64,000 nucleotides of DNA, from positions 62,001 to 126,000 of the forward strand of contig NZ_QRCC01000002.1 of NCBI RefSeq assembly GCF_009833125.1. The letters are read 5' to 3'. This document shows positions 38,164 through 47,403 of this stretch, in pieces; the first letter of the stretch is position 1, and every line of letters starts with the position of its first letter. Source of the stretch: Nitrosomonas sp. HPC101 (GTDB lineage Bacteria; Pseudomonadota; Gammaproteobacteria; Burkholderiales; Nitrosomonadaceae). Made by a program: the position numbers and the translations under genes. The notes beneath the pieces were generated by a model. It made no database searches, was not told the DNA's origin, and was given only the letters and a program-made list of their open reading frames with translations.

Positions 38164-39191
38164 TTAACCTTCCAGGCTTGTGTACCATTTTTGGTGAAAT
38201 GGCAGTTGCTTACCTGCCCGCCGAAATTATTCAGAGTGCGAATCACATCCATCCGTTTTTCTGTAGGTACAAAAAACAACATAAAACCGCCACCACCCGC
38301 TCCTGAAATCTTGCCTGCCAGCGCACCGGCCTGAATCGCTGCGTCATAAATTGCATCAATATGAGGACTGGAAACTGTTCTGGCTGAACGTTTCTTACTT
38401 TCCCACCCCATACGCATTGATTCAATGAGACCACCAAAGTCACCACGCAACAGGCATTCTTTCATTAATAAAGCTTCGCGTTTAATGCCATGCATGGCTT
38501 CCAGAGCACCGGTGACACCTGAATTAACATTGTTACTTTGGTCTGCAATAATCTTCGCTGATTCCCGCGAAATACCGGTGAAATACAATACCAGCGAAGC
38601 CTCCAGTTCACAGATAATCCAATTTTTGATGCGTAACGGATTCACGATGGCACGATCATCTGCATAAAATTCCATAAAGTTGAAACCACCAAATGTTGCC
38701 GAGTACTGATCTTGCCTGCCGCCTTGCAAACCACACTCAATACGCTCTATCTGAAAGGCAATACGAGCCACATCATAATCACCGAAGGGTAAATTCAGCA
38801 GCTCAACAAAGGCCCGTATCATTGCAACGACTAGAGTTGAAGAAGAGCCCAGACCTGACCCAGGTGGTGCATCACAAAATGTACTCAGTTCAAGGGAGAT
38901 TGGTATCCCATTATTGTAATTCAGAATGAAGTAGTTATAGACTGCCTTGTGCAGATCCAGTTTTCCGTTCAAAGGCAGTGGAAATATAAAACCTCTGCAA
39001 ATTTCCATCTGCTGATCCGTTGCAATCAGACGAACAATATTTTCATCCAATCTCTTGATTACAGCATAGGCATAGCGATCGATCGTGGCATTAAGGACAT
39101 AACCGCCATGAACATCACAGTACGGCGACACATCACTACCGCCACCCGCCAGCCCGAGGCGTAGTGGCGCCCGACTTCTGATTATTGTCAT
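38160..39191 (-). CDS. hddA: D-glycero-alpha-D-manno-heptose 7-phosphate kinase-type (GHMP family)
   Basis: A protein of 343 aa from ATG 39191; a longer frame adds 31 residues without homology. GHMP kinase features are the start [22 protein letters not shown], the ATP loop [18 protein letters not shown] and the C-terminal [15 protein letters not shown]. It phosphorylates the anomeric position of heptose 7-phosphate in the GDP-heptose route. It overlaps gmhA by 4 bases. Confidence 0.9.
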   Translation of the reverse strand: MTIIRSRAPLRLGLAGGGSDVSPYCDVHGGYVLNATIDRYAYAVIKRLDENIVRLIATDQQMEICRGFIFPLPLNGKLDLHKAVYNYFILNYNNGIPISLELSTFCDAPPGSGLGSSSTLVVAMIRAFVELLNLPFGDYDVARIAFQIERIECGLQGGRQDQYSATFGGFNFMEFYADDRAIVNPLRIKNWIICELEASLVLYFTGISRESAKIIADQSNNVNSGVTGALEAMHGIKREALLMKECLLRGDFGGLIESMRMGWESKKRSARTVSSPHIDAIYDAAIQAGALAGKISGAGGGGFMLFFVPTEKRMDVIRTLNNFGGQVSNCHFTKNGTQAWKVK

Positions 39192-39238
39192 TACCTGGAT
39201 TATTCTGTGAGGAGCAGGGTAAAAGCGTACTGAAGTGC

Positions 39239-40270
39239 TTACCGATTCAAGGGAATTTTTCCTTTCGAAATTTCTTCCCGCCAATGATTCAACAAATCTG
39301 CAAACATCTGGCGAGCCGGAATCTCCGGCTTCCAGTTGATTGTTGATCGAATTTTCGTGTTATCGAACATCTGATAATCAGCATCAATGGGACGAAGCCG
39401 CTCTTGGTCAGTGATAACCCGGATATCGCGTCGTGTACTCATCTCAAGCAGGAGTTCAATCACTTCCGGGAGTTTGAATGCTTCCTCTCCAGCAATATTG
39501 AAATATTCTCCACAAGGAATCTTGCCCTGCTCGCTTGCCTCCAGCAGCAAAAAATACGCTCTCACCGCGTCACGCGCATCCTGAAAGGTGCGCGTACTTG
39601 ATAAGTTCCCAACACGAATAACTGGTTCCTGATGCCCGGCTTCAATCAGAGCGATTTGCTTGGCGACAGTACTCTCGAAAAAAACATCACTACGCCTGGG
39701 CCCGGAATGCGTACCCATCCTGGTAATAAACGTACGAATTTTATAAGCCTCTCCATAAAACTGCCCGAGATAATCTGTACCGATCTTGCTGATACTATAC
39801 GGACTGGCACCATGAAACTGAGTCTCCTCCGATAACGCAACCCCTGGCTTTGCCCGGCCATATACTTCACTTGAAGAGCAAACATGTACTACAGGGTTAT
39901 AGCCATCGACTTCTTTCAGTTGTCGAATATTTTCAAGGAGATTGGCTGTACCAATAATGTTTGTCTGCAATGTTTCAATTGGAATATTGAATGAGGTCTT
40001 CGGATACGATTGAGCAGCCAGATGGGATATATATTCGGGCCGGACTTCTCTGATCATCCTGGCAATCGCGGAATAATCATTGAGATCCGCATAAAACAGA
40101 CTGACCCGATCTTTGCGGTTGATCCGGTTAGTCAGATGATAAAGGTTATCCATCGGCTCCTGCCAGCGCATCAGACCAATTACGTCATAGAGTGTGTTCT
40201 CCAATATGTAATCGGCAAGTTGCGAGCCAACCTGCCCGGTAATTCCGGTAATCAGTATTTTCTTGGTCAT
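39239..40270 (-). CDS. GDP-mannose (or GDP-heptose) 4,6-dehydratase family
   Basis: A protein of 343 aa of the SDR superfamily. Rossmann motif ITGITGQVGSQLADYI, then the HLAAQSYPKTSFNIP block, catalytic Thr/Ser-Glu region CSSSEVYGRAKPG and YSISKIGTDYLGQFYGEAY with Tyr-x-x-x-Lys. It resembles GDP-mannose 4,6-dehydratase. Because a GDP-heptose pathway precedes it, the likely substrate is GDP-D-glycero-alpha-D-manno-heptose, as for DmhA/WcbK-type enzymes, giving a 4-keto-6-deoxy sugar. That substrate choice is inference. Confidence 0.85.
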   Translation of the reverse strand: MTKKILITGITGQVGSQLADYILENTLYDVIGLMRWQEPMDNLYHLTNRINRKDRVSLFYADLNDYSAIARMIREVRPEYISHLAAQSYPKTSFNIPIETLQTNIIGTANLLENIRQLKEVDGYNPVVHVCSSSEVYGRAKPGVALSEETQFHGASPYSISKIGTDYLGQFYGEAYKIRTFITRMGTHSGPRRSDVFFESTVAKQIALIEAGHQEPVIRVGNLSSTRTFQDARDAVRAYFLLLEASEQGKIPCGEYFNIAGEEAFKLPEVIELLLEMSTRRDIRVITDQERLRPIDADYQMFDNTKIRSTINWKPEIPARQMFADLLNHWREEISKGKIPLNR

Positions 40271-40286
40271 AAAGCTCTTTTGTTAG

Positions 40287-41144
40287 TTACTTTGATGGCA
40301 ATGCAAACTCTGATTGAACTGCCTCACAGAGGCTGTGCGGCGGCCGTCCGAGCAGTCTGGCAAAGACTGTTGATGTCATTGCGATAATGCAGGGTCGGTT
40401 TTTAAAAAAATCTGCATCAGGCTCAGTTATCTTGAACCGCAAATCATGAAAATGAGCCTCGCGAAGGCATTCTGCAAAATCCACCCGAGAAAGAATCTGT
40501 GGGCCACCAAAGTTGATGATCTGTTCAGGAAAATCATCCCAATGTTCGGCCAGTGCCAATGCCCCAGCCACCACATCATCACGATGGACAATGGCGCGGG
40601 AGAATGGATGAAACAGATCAGCCTGCTCGTTTCGCTGGGCACATCCGGCAAGGTAACGGGTAAACTTGTCTTCACGTGAGAACACATAAGAGAGGCGAAT
40701 TACTTTAAACAAAGCGTTTCCAGCAAAGCGTTGCTCGACCTCGCGCTTCATTACGGCATATTCGCCAATCGGATTGCATGCAGCACGTTCATCAAACTCA
40801 TCTTCTCGCTCACCATAGACGGCGTCGCTTGAGAAGAAGATCACACGGGCACCGCGATCAATCGCACCAGAGATAAATGCAGAAGTACCCGTGACATTGA
40901 CAGCCCATGCTCGGTCATACTCACGCGCACAGACATCTGGAGCTGAGATCGCAGCGGCCAGTAAAATTGTATCGCCAGGAGAAACGAAAGACCAATCAAA
41001 ACTAGATGAATACCCCAGATCGAGTTGGAGCGTTTTGTTCTTTCCGGTTGTTGATGTCCCAATAGCCAGAGCATAGATTTTGGCTTTATTAAATATGTAT
41101 TGGCCAATGTAGCCAGTTGCACCAACGACGATTATACGTTTCAT
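40287..41144 (-). CDS. NAD(P)-dependent sugar reductase (RmlD/SDR-like)
   Basis: A protein of about 285 aa from ATG 41144 (an in-frame ATG four codons upstream exists). It starts RIIVVGATGYIGQYIFNKA, a Rossmann motif, followed by LLAAAISAPDVCAREYDRAWAVN, FFSSDAVYGERED and IGEYAVMKREVEQRF (Tyr-x-x-x-Lys). It resembles dTDP-4-dehydrorhamnose reductases. It immediately precedes the dehydratase gene by 16 bases and is a good candidate for the 4-keto reduction step in making a GDP-6-deoxyheptose. Confidence 0.8.
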   Translation of the reverse strand: MKRIIVVGATGYIGQYIFNKAKIYALAIGTSTTGKNKTLQLDLGYSSSFDWSFVSPGDTILLAAAISAPDVCAREYDRAWAVNVTGTSAFISGAIDRGARVIFFSSDAVYGEREDEFDERAACNPIGEYAVMKREVEQRFAGNALFKVIRLSYVFSREDKFTRYLAGCAQRNEQADLFHPFSRAIVHRDDVVAGALALAEHWDDFPEQIINFGGPQILSRVDFAECLREAHFHDLRFKITEPDADFFKNRPCIIAMTSTVFARLLGRPPHSLCEAVQSEFALPSK

Positions 41145-41158
41145 TTTGTAATTCAAGA

Positions 41159-42706
41159 TCAGATCAGTCCAAGCTTGCGAAGTCGTTGCTTATAAATTTC
41201 ACCGCAACGACTCGGACTAAAATTATTCGCTATGAATTGCTGTGCTTCCTTGCCAAGATCAGAAGACAATGTCGCATCGTTTGCAAGCCTTCTCATGTGC
41301 CATGCGGCATGTTCAATATCGGGGTCAGCCCATACCTGATCAGACCAATGAACGTATTGTCCCTCTTGCACTGGAACCAATGAATAATCAACAAGGCAGG
41401 AGTTAGTCTTCTGAGCATAGTCTGTACTACCTGAATAGTTGGTAACAATCGTTGGCTTACCCAAAAGCATCGCTTCCATCGGTCCACGGCCCAACCCTTC
41501 TGCCCGATGTAGTGAAACATAGCAATCGCATGCCAATTTCAAGCTTAACAGCTCTTCTGTCTGCATCACTTTGTTGATGATCACGATACGCTTGTCGCAT
41601 GCTGCAATCTCCATGAGTTCTTTCCATCCCTCATCACTGGTATTGGCGTTCATCACTTTGATAACCAATCCAGCGTTTTCATTCTTATTTGGAAAGGCCA
41701 AGATAAAAGCACGCACTACCGCCCATGGATTTTTTCGATGGATATAAGAGAAAAAATCAAAAGTCATAAGAAAAACATATTTATCATGAGGGATGCCAAA
41801 GTGGTCTCGGTCAATGTTTTTCACCGAAGGCAACTGAACACCAACCGGCATATAAACCGCTTCCTTGCCCAAGGCGTTGGATAGGGCCTCCTGGATAAAT
41901 TCTGTAGGTGCCCAAACTTCATCCATCATTTTTAAAAAAGGCGTCCATTCCTTTGGAAATAATGCAAGTTCCCAAAATGGATAGGAAATATTGAAACGAT
42001 CAGTAAAAAAATCTTCGCCAAGTGTTGTATAAACTCTCAACATCTGGTCGGCATTGATATGAAATATGTTGGCCTTATATCGATTGGTAGTTTCTAAAGT
42101 GCCGTGTCTGAGCTCGGCTTTCTGTCGAGAGGAAACGCCAACATCAAAATTGATGACACCAAAATTAATATCAGTTGTTGCCATAGAAGCGGCCGACATG
42201 CGAACATGCTCCCCCATCCCAAGTTCAGAAAAAGCATACCCAATCAAATTTGCACCAGGTTCTCCGATTTGCAAACCAATAGTAGAAGCAGATACGGGTT
42301 TTTTTATGACATTAACATTTGCTTCATAGCCATTTTTCAATCCCCAAGTGAGAAGATAAATCCATGCAACCTTTCCTTTCTCCCTGAATGAGATAGGCAA
42401 AATCGAAGCCAGCTTCACCAGCACACCTTGCATCCAGACCATAATGGTATAGGGGAAGTTTATTTTTATTGGCTCTCCCCCCTCACTACCAGTTGGTTCT
42501 TTTCTGCTTGGTGAAAGTCCATATTCACGAAATGCAGAATTCATATACCACTGACAAAATGCGCGCTGACCATCAACCGAACTCAGGTCGAATGCAAGCT
42601 GTAGATCTTTCCTGCTGCACCAAATTAAATACATCAGCTGCGTGATTGAATCTTCTACCAGCAATTGTGGAATTTCAGCTGAAGAATGTAAAATTTCAAG
42701 CCCCAT
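41159..42706 (-). CDS. Glycosyltransferase, GT4-like C-terminal domain
   Basis: A protein of 515 aa. Residues 1-80 form a helical module (ITQLMYLIWCSRKDLQLAFDL, YMNSAFREYGLSP) similar to the C-terminal part of the neighbouring GT8-like protein. The rest is a GT-B fold: NLIGYAFSELGMGEHVRMSAASM in the first half and DCYVSLHRAEGLGRGPMEAMLLGKP (the Glu-rich GT4 motif) followed by IVTNYSGSTDY in the second. It should transfer a sugar to the growing glycan. It starts 11 bases after the GT8-like gene's stop. Confidence 0.85.
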   Translation of the reverse strand: MGLEILHSSAEIPQLLVEDSITQLMYLIWCSRKDLQLAFDLSSVDGQRAFCQWYMNSAFREYGLSPSRKEPTGSEGGEPIKINFPYTIMVWMQGVLVKLASILPISFREKGKVAWIYLLTWGLKNGYEANVNVIKKPVSASTIGLQIGEPGANLIGYAFSELGMGEHVRMSAASMATTDINFGVINFDVGVSSRQKAELRHGTLETTNRYKANIFHINADQMLRVYTTLGEDFFTDRFNISYPFWELALFPKEWTPFLKMMDEVWAPTEFIQEALSNALGKEAVYMPVGVQLPSVKNIDRDHFGIPHDKYVFLMTFDFFSYIHRKNPWAVVRAFILAFPNKNENAGLVIKVMNANTSDEGWKELMEIAACDKRIVIINKVMQTEELLSLKLACDCYVSLHRAEGLGRGPMEAMLLGKPTIVTNYSGSTDYAQKTNSCLVDYSLVPVQEGQYVHWSDQVWADPDIEHAAWHMRRLANDATLSSDLGKEAQQFIANNFSPSRCGEIYKQRLRKLGLI

Positions 42707-42717
42707 AATTTTGCTCG

Positions 42718-44106
42718 TTATAAATTTCGAAAAAGTGTCAGCTCAAACTTGCGCCATACATACTTTAATTTATTGCACATGGCTTCAGGAAGGTACTCCC
42801 CGATCTGCACCGCCTGCTTCCTGAATAGGTGCATCAGCGACAAGATCGCTCTGATAATTTTTTTTTTAGGTCCAGGGGGCTCTTCCTTTTCAGATGATAA
42901 GAGTTGCCTCACTACTTGCTGAGGCAAACCGTAATCTCGCACTGCCGAGATTTCAAACCAATGAGCAAAACCACGTCTTCCTTCTTGAGTGGCGAGACTA
43001 AACGCCGTCCGCAAATCAGGGCGAATTTGATAGATATACATCATGAGTTCAGTGATGATAGTCTCATCACCATATGCATTGATAGATGAAGGCTGGTTGC
43101 AAAGATTTATTAAATAACCTGAAATATCATCTTTTTCATAAAAAACCGTTTCCGGATGTTTTTCCCGGTAAAACTGCCGCATCACCGTGGCTATTTTGAG
43201 AGAAGGTTTTATTACAGAGTACGCATAATCCCAGTTTTTACAGGCTTTCCACCCTGCCAGATGGAGATTATCCAAGTATGCCTTGAAAAGTGGTTGTAGT
43301 AACTCAATGTCATTCCAGTTGAAACGATTCTGGTGTTTTGAAACCAGTTCTCTATTGTCGGCGCTAACCCCGCTAAAATGAAAAAAAACCAGTGGCTGGC
43401 TGTCTACCAGCCATTTTCCCTCTGCAGTACGCTCGACTTTGCGCTGCATCAAGTTCCAGTATGCGATGTTGTAGCCTGGATCCTTGAATACGTGGAGATT
43501 GTTGAGAAAACACGGCGCCAAGTCACACCAGCGTTGATCTGTAAACAAATTACGAGAAAAATCTGAAGCACACTGCGTTTTCAGGCGCCGCCCCCACCAG
43601 CGTATGAATTGCCTGGCTTCCTCACAGCGCCTTACCGCGATAAAACCGAGATTGAAAACACCAGCCTGCAACATGGTGTGGTCATTGGGATTGAATCCAT
43701 CTTCCACTGGTCGAGTAATGTGAGGTATCAAGACAACAGACGCCCCTCTTTCAATTACCGCCTCAAGCCGATCAAATTTGGAGAAAACCTGAATATCTGG
43801 ATCCAGATAGATAACGACATCCAGGTCAGTATTGTTGAACAACCATTCAATCATGAAAGGTTTAACTGCCGTGTTAAATTCCATGATGTCATAACGGATT
43901 GTCATATCCTGAAACGAATCAATTCCGATCTGATCTGCCTGAATGACTTCAAAAACTTCTTTCGAAGGCTCAAATTCACCTGACACTTCATCAGCAAGAC
44001 ACAAATAGCGCCGGTATTCTGGCAAATGTTCTTTAACCGATGCCATCAATGTTCTAGCGTAAGCGAGATAATTCTTTGAAGCGATCGTAAAAACACCGAT
44101 TTTCAT
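42718..44106 (-). CDS. Glycosyltransferase with GT8-like nucleotide-sugar domain
   Basis: About 462 aa from ATG 44106 (four codons after an in-frame upstream ATG). The N-terminal half has KIGVFTIASKNYLAYARTLM and DVVIYLDPDIQVFSKFDRLE (Asp-x-Asp metal site), with GVFNLGFIAVRR further on, as in GT-A enzymes of the GT8 type. The C-terminal part contains ITELMMYIYQIRPDLRTAFSL, matching a module at the start of the next protein. Substrates unknown. A possible promoter lies 210 bases upstream (44315-44343). Confidence 0.8.
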   Translation of the reverse strand: MKIGVFTIASKNYLAYARTLMASVKEHLPEYRRYLCLADEVSGEFEPSKEVFEVIQADQIGIDSFQDMTIRYDIMEFNTAVKPFMIEWLFNNTDLDVVIYLDPDIQVFSKFDRLEAVIERGASVVLIPHITRPVEDGFNPNDHTMLQAGVFNLGFIAVRRCEEARQFIRWWGRRLKTQCASDFSRNLFTDQRWCDLAPCFLNNLHVFKDPGYNIAYWNLMQRKVERTAEGKWLVDSQPLVFFHFSGVSADNRELVSKHQNRFNWNDIELLQPLFKAYLDNLHLAGWKACKNWDYAYSVIKPSLKIATVMRQFYREKHPETVFYEKDDISGYLINLCNQPSSINAYGDETIITELMMYIYQIRPDLRTAFSLATQEGRRGFAHWFEISAVRDYGLPQQVVRQLLSSEKEEPPGPKKKIIRAILSLMHLFRKQAVQIGEYLPEAMCNKLKYVWRKFELTLFRNL

Positions 44107-44118
44107 ACTACTCCTCAC

Positions 44119-44411
44119 TTAAAATTAAGCTATCGTTTCGTAAACAAACTAAATACTTTTCCCATATCTAACATGAAAAATATGCTTTATATTCCATAGC
44201 CCAGATCGCTGACTACCCCGATATCAATCATTGTCAGCTTATCAAAGTAATTCACAACATCAGCACATGGTTTGCTAATTACCGATATCAATTAAGAGTT
44301 TTCTGGCCAGAAAGTAATTAGCATTTTACGGTCTTGTTATCAACGCAAACAAAGACGTGTCTTGTTAGGGCAATAATTAGCGTAGTTTATCGAACATCTA
44401 GGACTCCCTAT
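44119..44411. other. Intergenic region between two glycosyltransferase genes
   Basis: About 290 AT-rich bases without an open frame of note. It holds a good promoter candidate on the minus strand (44315-44343) serving the genes to the left. Nothing else is recognised. Confidence 0.5.
44315..44343 (-). promoter_or_regulatory. Candidate sigma70 promoter for the GT8/GT4/dehydratase genes
   Basis: Read on the minus strand: TTGATA (44343-44338), a 17-base spacer, TAATTA (44320-44315). Box match and spacing are both good. It faces the GT8-like gene whose start is at 44106, leaving a 200-base leader. Confidence 0.35.
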
Positions 44412-45677
44412 TTAGGCCCCCGGTTTGGATTGAGGAAATACTTTAAATATCCAGTGCCGCTGGTACAACTCAAGCTTATCTTTTAGGGATCCCACTTCTC
44501 CCTCAAGCTGCCTCACTTCTTCCTCCTTGGATTTGGCATAGATGTCCGCACTAGTCGCCCACTCGGTCAATGCATCAATCTGCTCTTTAAGCTGTCTTGC
44601 TTCTTCCACCTTGGATTTAGCATAGGTGTCCGCACTAGCCGCCCACTCGGTCAATGCATCAATCTGCTCTTTACATTGGAGCGATGCCATTCGAATAGAG
44701 TTAAGCCCATAAATATCTTGTTGCCCTGTCAGTTCAATATACTCACAGCTCATATCTTTGTAGATTTTCTCAGCAGAGTCGATATTTAATAGATCGAAAA
44801 TAATATTCAGCCCTAAAACCTCATGAGCTCTAAAATTTTTTACTTCCAGGGCAACACGAGCGAGGGTGTATTCCGGGCTCAACTTATCAGATTCATATTT
44901 TGATGCATACGGGAAAATTTTGACCAACTCTTGACGATCTATAATCGTCTTGTAGTTTGACAGGACATGGTAGAACTCATATTGTCCCCGAATTTCTGTT
45001 TCAGGCTTCTGCCCGCTGGTATTGGCCTCGTTATTACGGACACGAAATCTTACTAATTTTTCTGGTAGAACATAAATTTCGTATTTAAGACATAGCCTAA
45101 CCCACATATCAAGATCACCTATTTGGGCAAGGCCATACCGATATAACCCGCAATTATCATAACATTGCTTGCGGATAAGGATGCTTGGATGGCAAAGTGC
45201 ATTACCTTTTTCAAAGAAATATCTTAGCCACTCATAACGAGATCTGTTTGGCTGATCGAAAATTTTGTAATAAAAATGATTTTTGTCTGGGAATGAATTT
45301 CCTTCTTCATCAATTGCTTGTGCATTGGTAAAAACCGCTCCAACATCAGGATGAGTGTCGAGAAAGGTAATCTGCTTTTCAAGTTTTTCGGGTAACCATA
45401 CATCATCGGAATGATGGATAGCGATGTATTCACCTTGCGCGATTTCTGAGATCGCCTTGTTGATGCCATAAATACCACGCCTCTGCTCATCATTACGAAA
45501 GGTTTTGATGCGTGAATCGTTATAACTCTGGATAATGCCCCACGATTCATCAATAGAGGCGTCATCCCAGATAATTAGCTCAAAATCGGTGAAGGTCTGA
45601 TTAAGTGCGCTGTCAATAGCTTCACGCAGGTATTTCGCGTGATTAAAGGAAGTGAGAATGATGGAAACCTTTGGCAT
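44412..45677 (-). CDS. Glycosyltransferase family 2 with C-terminal coiled-coil repeats
   Basis: A protein of 421 aa. The GT2 domain is at residues 1-230: VSIILTSFNHAKYLREAIDSAL, IIWDDASIDESWGII, YIAIHHSDDVWLPEKLEKQ (metal-binding Asp) and later IGDLDMWVRLCLKYE. After about residue 330 two nearly identical 28-residue units follow (each EQIDALTEWA(A/T)SAD-YAKSK-EE-RQL), predicted coiled coil, then a short tail ending QSKPGA. The repeats may allow size variation or assembly with partners. Sugar and acceptor unknown. Confidence 0.85.
   Translation of the reverse strand: MPKVSIILTSFNHAKYLREAIDSALNQTFTDFELIIWDDASIDESWGIIQSYNDSRIKTFRNDEQRRGIYGINKAISEIAQGEYIAIHHSDDVWLPEKLEKQITFLDTHPDVGAVFTNAQAIDEEGNSFPDKNHFYYKIFDQPNRSRYEWLRYFFEKGNALCHPSILIRKQCYDNCGLYRYGLAQIGDLDMWVRLCLKYEIYVLPEKLVRFRVRNNEANTSGQKPETEIRGQYEFYHVLSNYKTIIDRQELVKIFPYASKYESDKLSPEYTLARVALEVKNFRAHEVLGLNIIFDLLNIDSAEKIYKDMSCEYIELTGQQDIYGLNSIRMASLQCKEQIDALTEWAASADTYAKSKVEEARQLKEQIDALTEWATSADIYAKSKEEEVRQLEGEVGSLKDKLELYQRHWIFKVFPQSKPGA
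44508..44675 (-). repeat. Two tandem 84-base units in a glycosyltransferase gene
   Basis: Two adjacent 84-base units (44508-44591 and 44592-44675) differ at only about ten positions and encode 28-residue coiled-coil repeats at the C-terminus of the GT2 protein. In-frame tandem repeats of this kind can gain or lose copies. Confidence 0.85.
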
Positions 45678-45731
45678 TCTTATAATTCCACTGGATTTTC
45701 AAAAGTCGTTGCGGGTGAGATAACAATAACA

Positions 45732-46715
45732 CTAGATAAAACGCTCAATCGCACGATGGACTGCTATCTCTAAAAATGGATCGGGCTTGCGAGACAGATC
45801 AAAGCTCGCAGGACCTTGATATGAATGAGCCTGTCCCAGATTGAGCTTTTGTTTGATCTGTTGAAAAATGCTTTCAGGATCAGAACAAAAATCTTCATAG
45901 TTGATCACCAGCTTTCTGGATTTCATTACATTAACAAGTCCATATTCAATCGCCTTGTTAATGGAACATACTTGTCCCGCCGTCTGAACGATGGGATCAA
46001 GGTTCTTGAGTAATTCATACTCGGGAATCTCGAATGAATACCAGACTGACTCGCTACCCAGTTGACGTTTACGAGCCTCTAGTACCGAAGCTACATTGGT
46101 GGCAATATCGCGTTTGATCTGGATAAACAATACCTTGTCAAGAACGGTATCAAGAAAAGGAATATTGTAGTTGAACAGCATACCCTTGGCTGCAAATGGC
46201 CTCTGGAACACCCGCATCATTCCCGACAGCTCGGCGAGCATGGTGCGCGTATCCATGCTTTGTTTCAACTCTTCATCCATCCATACGTCGCGCGCAGGAT
46301 CAGCCAGGAAACGACGCCAAAAATACCAAAATTCGTTTGGAGCCAACACCCCTCTAGTCTTGCCGTTCTCGGAATGGTACTCAACCTGCTGTATGAATTC
46401 ACCCAATTCATTGCGGAAGTTGTATCGCGGATCAGTCAGCAACAGCTGTATCTTGGCTCCGATGATAGGGGTTTGGTAGAAACGTGACAGTAAGTTAGTT
46501 GGATAGGCGACGAGGCCAGTGTTGGCAAGCCACTGCATGAATAAGGTGGTGCCGCTGCGCAAAGGCCCCATCACTAGAATAAGTGGATATGAAAACCCAA
46601 TATCTTGTTGAGCGATCAATCGCTCTTCTGAAGGCCATAAATCAGCATTCAACTCCGTAAGTAGCTCTTCAAGCAATTCATTTCTGCGAAATGCTGTGGT
46701 TCTTAACTCAGACAA
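45732..46715 (-). CDS. Sulfotransferase family protein
   Basis: A protein of 327 aa. The 5'-phosphosulfate loop is obvious: YPLILVMGPLRSGTTLFMQWL near residue 50 (P-x-R-S-G-T-T), and later FIQIKRDIATNVASVLEARKRQLG is the 3'-phosphate region (Arg and Ser). It would transfer sulfate from PAPS to a sugar or other acceptor. It lies in the glycan island with cysQ and an APS kinase, so a sulfated surface glycan is plausible. It overlaps the wbqC-like gene by 8 bases. Confidence 0.85.
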   Translation of the reverse strand: MSELRTTAFRRNELLEELLTELNADLWPSEERLIAQQDIGFSYPLILVMGPLRSGTTLFMQWLANTGLVAYPTNLLSRFYQTPIIGAKIQLLLTDPRYNFRNELGEFIQQVEYHSENGKTRGVLAPNEFWYFWRRFLADPARDVWMDEELKQSMDTRTMLAELSGMMRVFQRPFAAKGMLFNYNIPFLDTVLDKVLFIQIKRDIATNVASVLEARKRQLGSESVWYSFEIPEYELLKNLDPIVQTAGQVCSINKAIEYGLVNVMKSRKLVINYEDFCSDPESIFQQIKQKLNLGQAHSYQGPASFDLSRKPDPFLEIAVHRAIERFI

Positions 46716-47394
46716 GATTGTATCCCTCCAACAATCTGGCGCATTGCTCTCGGCTATTGAACATCATGACATCAATGATGGAAAGGTTTGGCACGAACGG
46801 CTTGTTGAGCTGGCGGTAACTGAGCAAATGTGGCTGAATAAAGGATAATTGCAGGCCATTACGTGCAAATGTATTGCGGTCGTAAAGTTCCTTGCCGCCG
46901 GACATGTTGATGTAATGAGCAGCACTCAATTCTTTGCAGATGGTTAGAATTTTGTCCTGCCCACGCAATCCGTTATCCTTGTCCAGCGCAGAGGAGATAT
47001 GCCATTGCGGGCTCAGGCTGAGATAGCCACAGATAAGTCTTAACTGGTAGTCGAGGAAGCGAGCAAGATTTCTCTCTGTCTGAGAAAGAATGTCCTCGAT
47101 AATGAGATAGACGACATTAAAGTGTGGCGCCTTGCCATAACAATGGCGTAAGTTTTGCAGGATCTTGTGTTGGCTGCCGACCTCGACCTGATTGATGAGT
47201 TTATTTGGACTAGCATCCTGTAGTGGCAGGGTAATGAGTCGCCTGTCGCCATTGGCAAGAATGTAGTTGCGGTTAACCCAGCCCCCCTTAATGTAATTCA
47301 CATCGTCATACACTACGAACGCATCCACCGCGTGAATGAGCTGAAAGTATCCCAGATAGGGAAAAAAGTAGGGTTGCATGATGGCAAGCTTCAT
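46708..47394 (-). CDS. WbqC-like family protein
   Basis: A protein of 228 aa from ATG 47394; an in-frame ATG three codons upstream (47403) is the alternative. It begins KLAIMQPYFFPYLGYFQLIHAVDAFVVYDDVNYIKGGWVNRN, the standard WbqC opening, and ends with QPHLLSYRQLNKPFVPNLSIIDVMMFN. WbqC proteins occur in O-antigen loci beside aminotransferases and are thought to help make amino-sugar derivatives; the precise step is not established. It follows the aminotransferase gene directly. Confidence 0.9.
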   Translation of the reverse strand: MKLAIMQPYFFPYLGYFQLIHAVDAFVVYDDVNYIKGGWVNRNYILANGDRRLITLPLQDASPNKLINQVEVGSQHKILQNLRHCYGKAPHFNVVYLIIEDILSQTERNLARFLDYQLRLICGYLSLSPQWHISSALDKDNGLRGQDKILTICKELSAAHYINMSGGKELYDRNTFARNGLQLSFIQPHLLSYRQLNKPFVPNLSIIDVMMFNSREQCARLLEGYNLV

Positions 47395-47403
47395 TTCAAA
47401 CAC

